Below, in pieces: positions 34,453 to 35,291 of a DNA stretch of 35,291 nt; position 1 is the first letter of the stretch, and every line of letters begins with the position of its first letter. The translations under genes and the position numbers were made by a program. The stretch comes from Bacteroidota bacterium. Its GTDB lineage: Bacteria > Bacteroidota > Bacteroidia > Bacteroidales > Prolixibacteraceae. The notes under the pieces were generated by a model, which worked only from the letters and a program-made list of their open reading frames with translations, ran no database searches and had not been told where the DNA came from. The stretch is from the NCBI GenBank assembly GCA_023488865.1, contig JAMDDG010000299.1, positions 1-35,291 of the forward strand, given 5' to 3'.

Positions 34453-34818
34453 ATGGAAAGGATTATAAATGAAGTTGTTTACAAAACCACAATGGAAAGG
34501 ATAGAAGAACTTTTGCCAATGGTAACGGACGATACACCACTATACGATCGCAAAGCCATAGAACTGAAAATAATGTCAGATATTGTGATTGAGTACGAGG
34601 AGTGTCATTTTCCTATCGCTAATTCTACGCTTGCGGATGTAGTGAAGATGAGATTAGAACAAGAGGCAATGTCTCAGTGCGATTTTGCAAAAAAATTTGG
34701 CGTATCACCCTCTCGTGTGAGTGAGTATTTTACAGGGAAAAGTGAACCAACGCTAAAAATAGCGCGAAATATCAGTAAAATACTCAATATTGAACCCTCC
34801 ATCATTTTGGGAATATAA
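34453..34818 (+). CDS. HigA-like XRE antitoxin
   Basis: The ATG at 34453 gives 121 residues starting MERIINEVVYKTTMERIEELL. An earlier in-frame ATG at 34414 would overlap the upstream gene by 26 bp. The N-terminal helical arm includes EECHFPIANSTLADVVKMRLEQEAM, as in HigA proteins. The helix-turn-helix follows at about 75-110 (SQCDFAKKFGVSPSRVSEYFTGKSEPTLKIA). HigA normally follows a small HigB RNase toxin of about 90-110 residues; none is present. It probably autorepresses its operon and may neutralise the 424-residue product. Confidence 0.82.
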   Translation: MERIINEVVYKTTMERIEELLPMVTDDTPLYDRKAIELKIMSDIVIEYEECHFPIANSTLADVVKMRLEQEAMSQCDFAKKFGVSPSRVSEYFTGKSEPTLKIARNISKILNIEPSIILGI

Positions 34819-34870
34819 TAACTGTTTGAAAAAAGTGTAAAGTATTAAAATTGAATCAAATCAGGCTGAA

Positions 34871-35278
34871 ATGAACGTATCAAAAATCGAACACATTGGT
34901 ATCGCAGTTGATAAACTGGATACAGCTATACCCTATTATGAAACCCTTTTGGGAACAAAATGTTATGCCATCGAAGAGGTAGTCGACCAGAAAGTAAAAA
35001 CCGCTTTTTTTAAAGTAGGGGAAACAAAAATTGAATTGTTGGAATCAACTGACCCCACAGGCCCTATCGGGAAGTTTCTCGAAAAAAGGGGACAAGGTGT
35101 CCACCATATCGCCTTTGCAGTTGACAAAGTAAATGAAGCGCTTGGTGAAGCAGAAGCATCAGGTATTCAACTGATTGACAAGCAAGGACGTAAAGGGGCT
35201 GAGGGATTGACCATTGGTTTTCTCCATCCAAAATCTACTTTTGGTGTATTGACGGAACTGTGTAGCGAAAAGATTTAA
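34871..35278 (+). CDS. mce: Methylmalonyl-CoA epimerase (VOC family)
   Basis: 135 residues, the usual length, with two glyoxalase-type betaalphabetabetabeta halves. Expected metal ligands are His8 (IEHIGIAV), Glu55 (TKIELLE), His79 (VHHIAFAV) and Glu129 (VLTELC), the positions used by known epimerases, with Glu55 in place of the Gln of the Propionibacterium enzyme. It interconverts (2R)- and (2S)-methylmalonyl-CoA in the succinate-propionate route. In Bacteroidota it is usually followed by methylmalonyl-CoA carboxyltransferase genes, which would lie beyond the right edge. It marks the return to core metabolism. Confidence 0.93.
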   Translation: MNVSKIEHIGIAVDKLDTAIPYYETLLGTKCYAIEEVVDQKVKTAFFKVGETKIELLESTDPTGPIGKFLEKRGQGVHHIAFAVDKVNEALGEAEASGIQLIDKQGRKGAEGLTIGFLHPKSTFGVLTELCSEKI

Positions 35279-35291
35279 ACAATTACTCCAT

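Overview
The window reads as a chromosomal segment of a glycan-degrading Bacteroidota (Bacteroidetes). The evidence is a SusC/SusD pair with a FecI/FecR-type sigma and anti-sigma couple, AT-rich intergenic DNA, near absence of Shine-Dalgarno sequences, and TAnnTTTG-type -7 elements. I cannot name the genus.

Layout. (1) Positions 1-1399, minus strand: a lipoamide-dehydrogenase-fold flavoprotein, cut by the left edge, in which both redox cysteines are replaced. (2) Positions 1581-27668, plus strand: one large polysaccharide utilization locus (PUL). It holds an ECF sigma factor, a FecR anti-sigma factor, a SusC with an N-terminal STN signalling domain, a SusD lipoprotein, and then nine secreted enzymes or enzyme-like proteins: an unassigned barrel-like lipoprotein, a DUF5060/DUF4038 (GH140-like) protein, a GH92 alpha-mannosidase, a GH78-type alpha-L-rhamnosidase, an unassigned six-hairpin protein, a beta-helix protein, a GH42-like beta-galactosidase, a MYORG-like GH31 and a GH2 beta-galactosidase. 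An 888-bp IS5-family element sits in an intergenic gap of this operon. The expected logic is that SusCD imports oligosaccharides, the STN domain of SusC signals through FecR to the sigma factor, and the exo-enzymes remove galactose, rhamnose, mannose and perhaps apiose-like termini. A branched plant-type heteroglycan (pectin side chain or gum) fits best, but the substrate is inferred.

(3) Positions 27669-32818, minus strand: an accessory block. It has two different P-loop ATPases (each AAA domain, winged helix and a candidate PD-(D/E)XK-like end), a hipBA toxin-antitoxin operon, and fragments of the 3' end of a third ATPase gene left directly behind the stop codons. The promoters of these genes carry striking symmetry: a 53-bp unit repeated three times before the first ATPase, a perfect 22-bp palindrome before the second, and a 26-bp near-palindrome before hipB, the last two just upstream of TATATTTG.

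(4) Positions 33097-34818, plus strand: a REP-like double hairpin, an unrecognised 424-residue protein and a HigA-like antitoxin that form a candidate unorthodox pair. (5) Positions 34871-35278: methylmalonyl-CoA epimerase, a return to core metabolism.

The most novel-looking parts are the ATPase block with its repeated promoters and gene-tail scars, the 424-residue/HigA pair, the cysteine-less flavoprotein, and the unassigned PUL proteins at 8574, 16612 and 19442.
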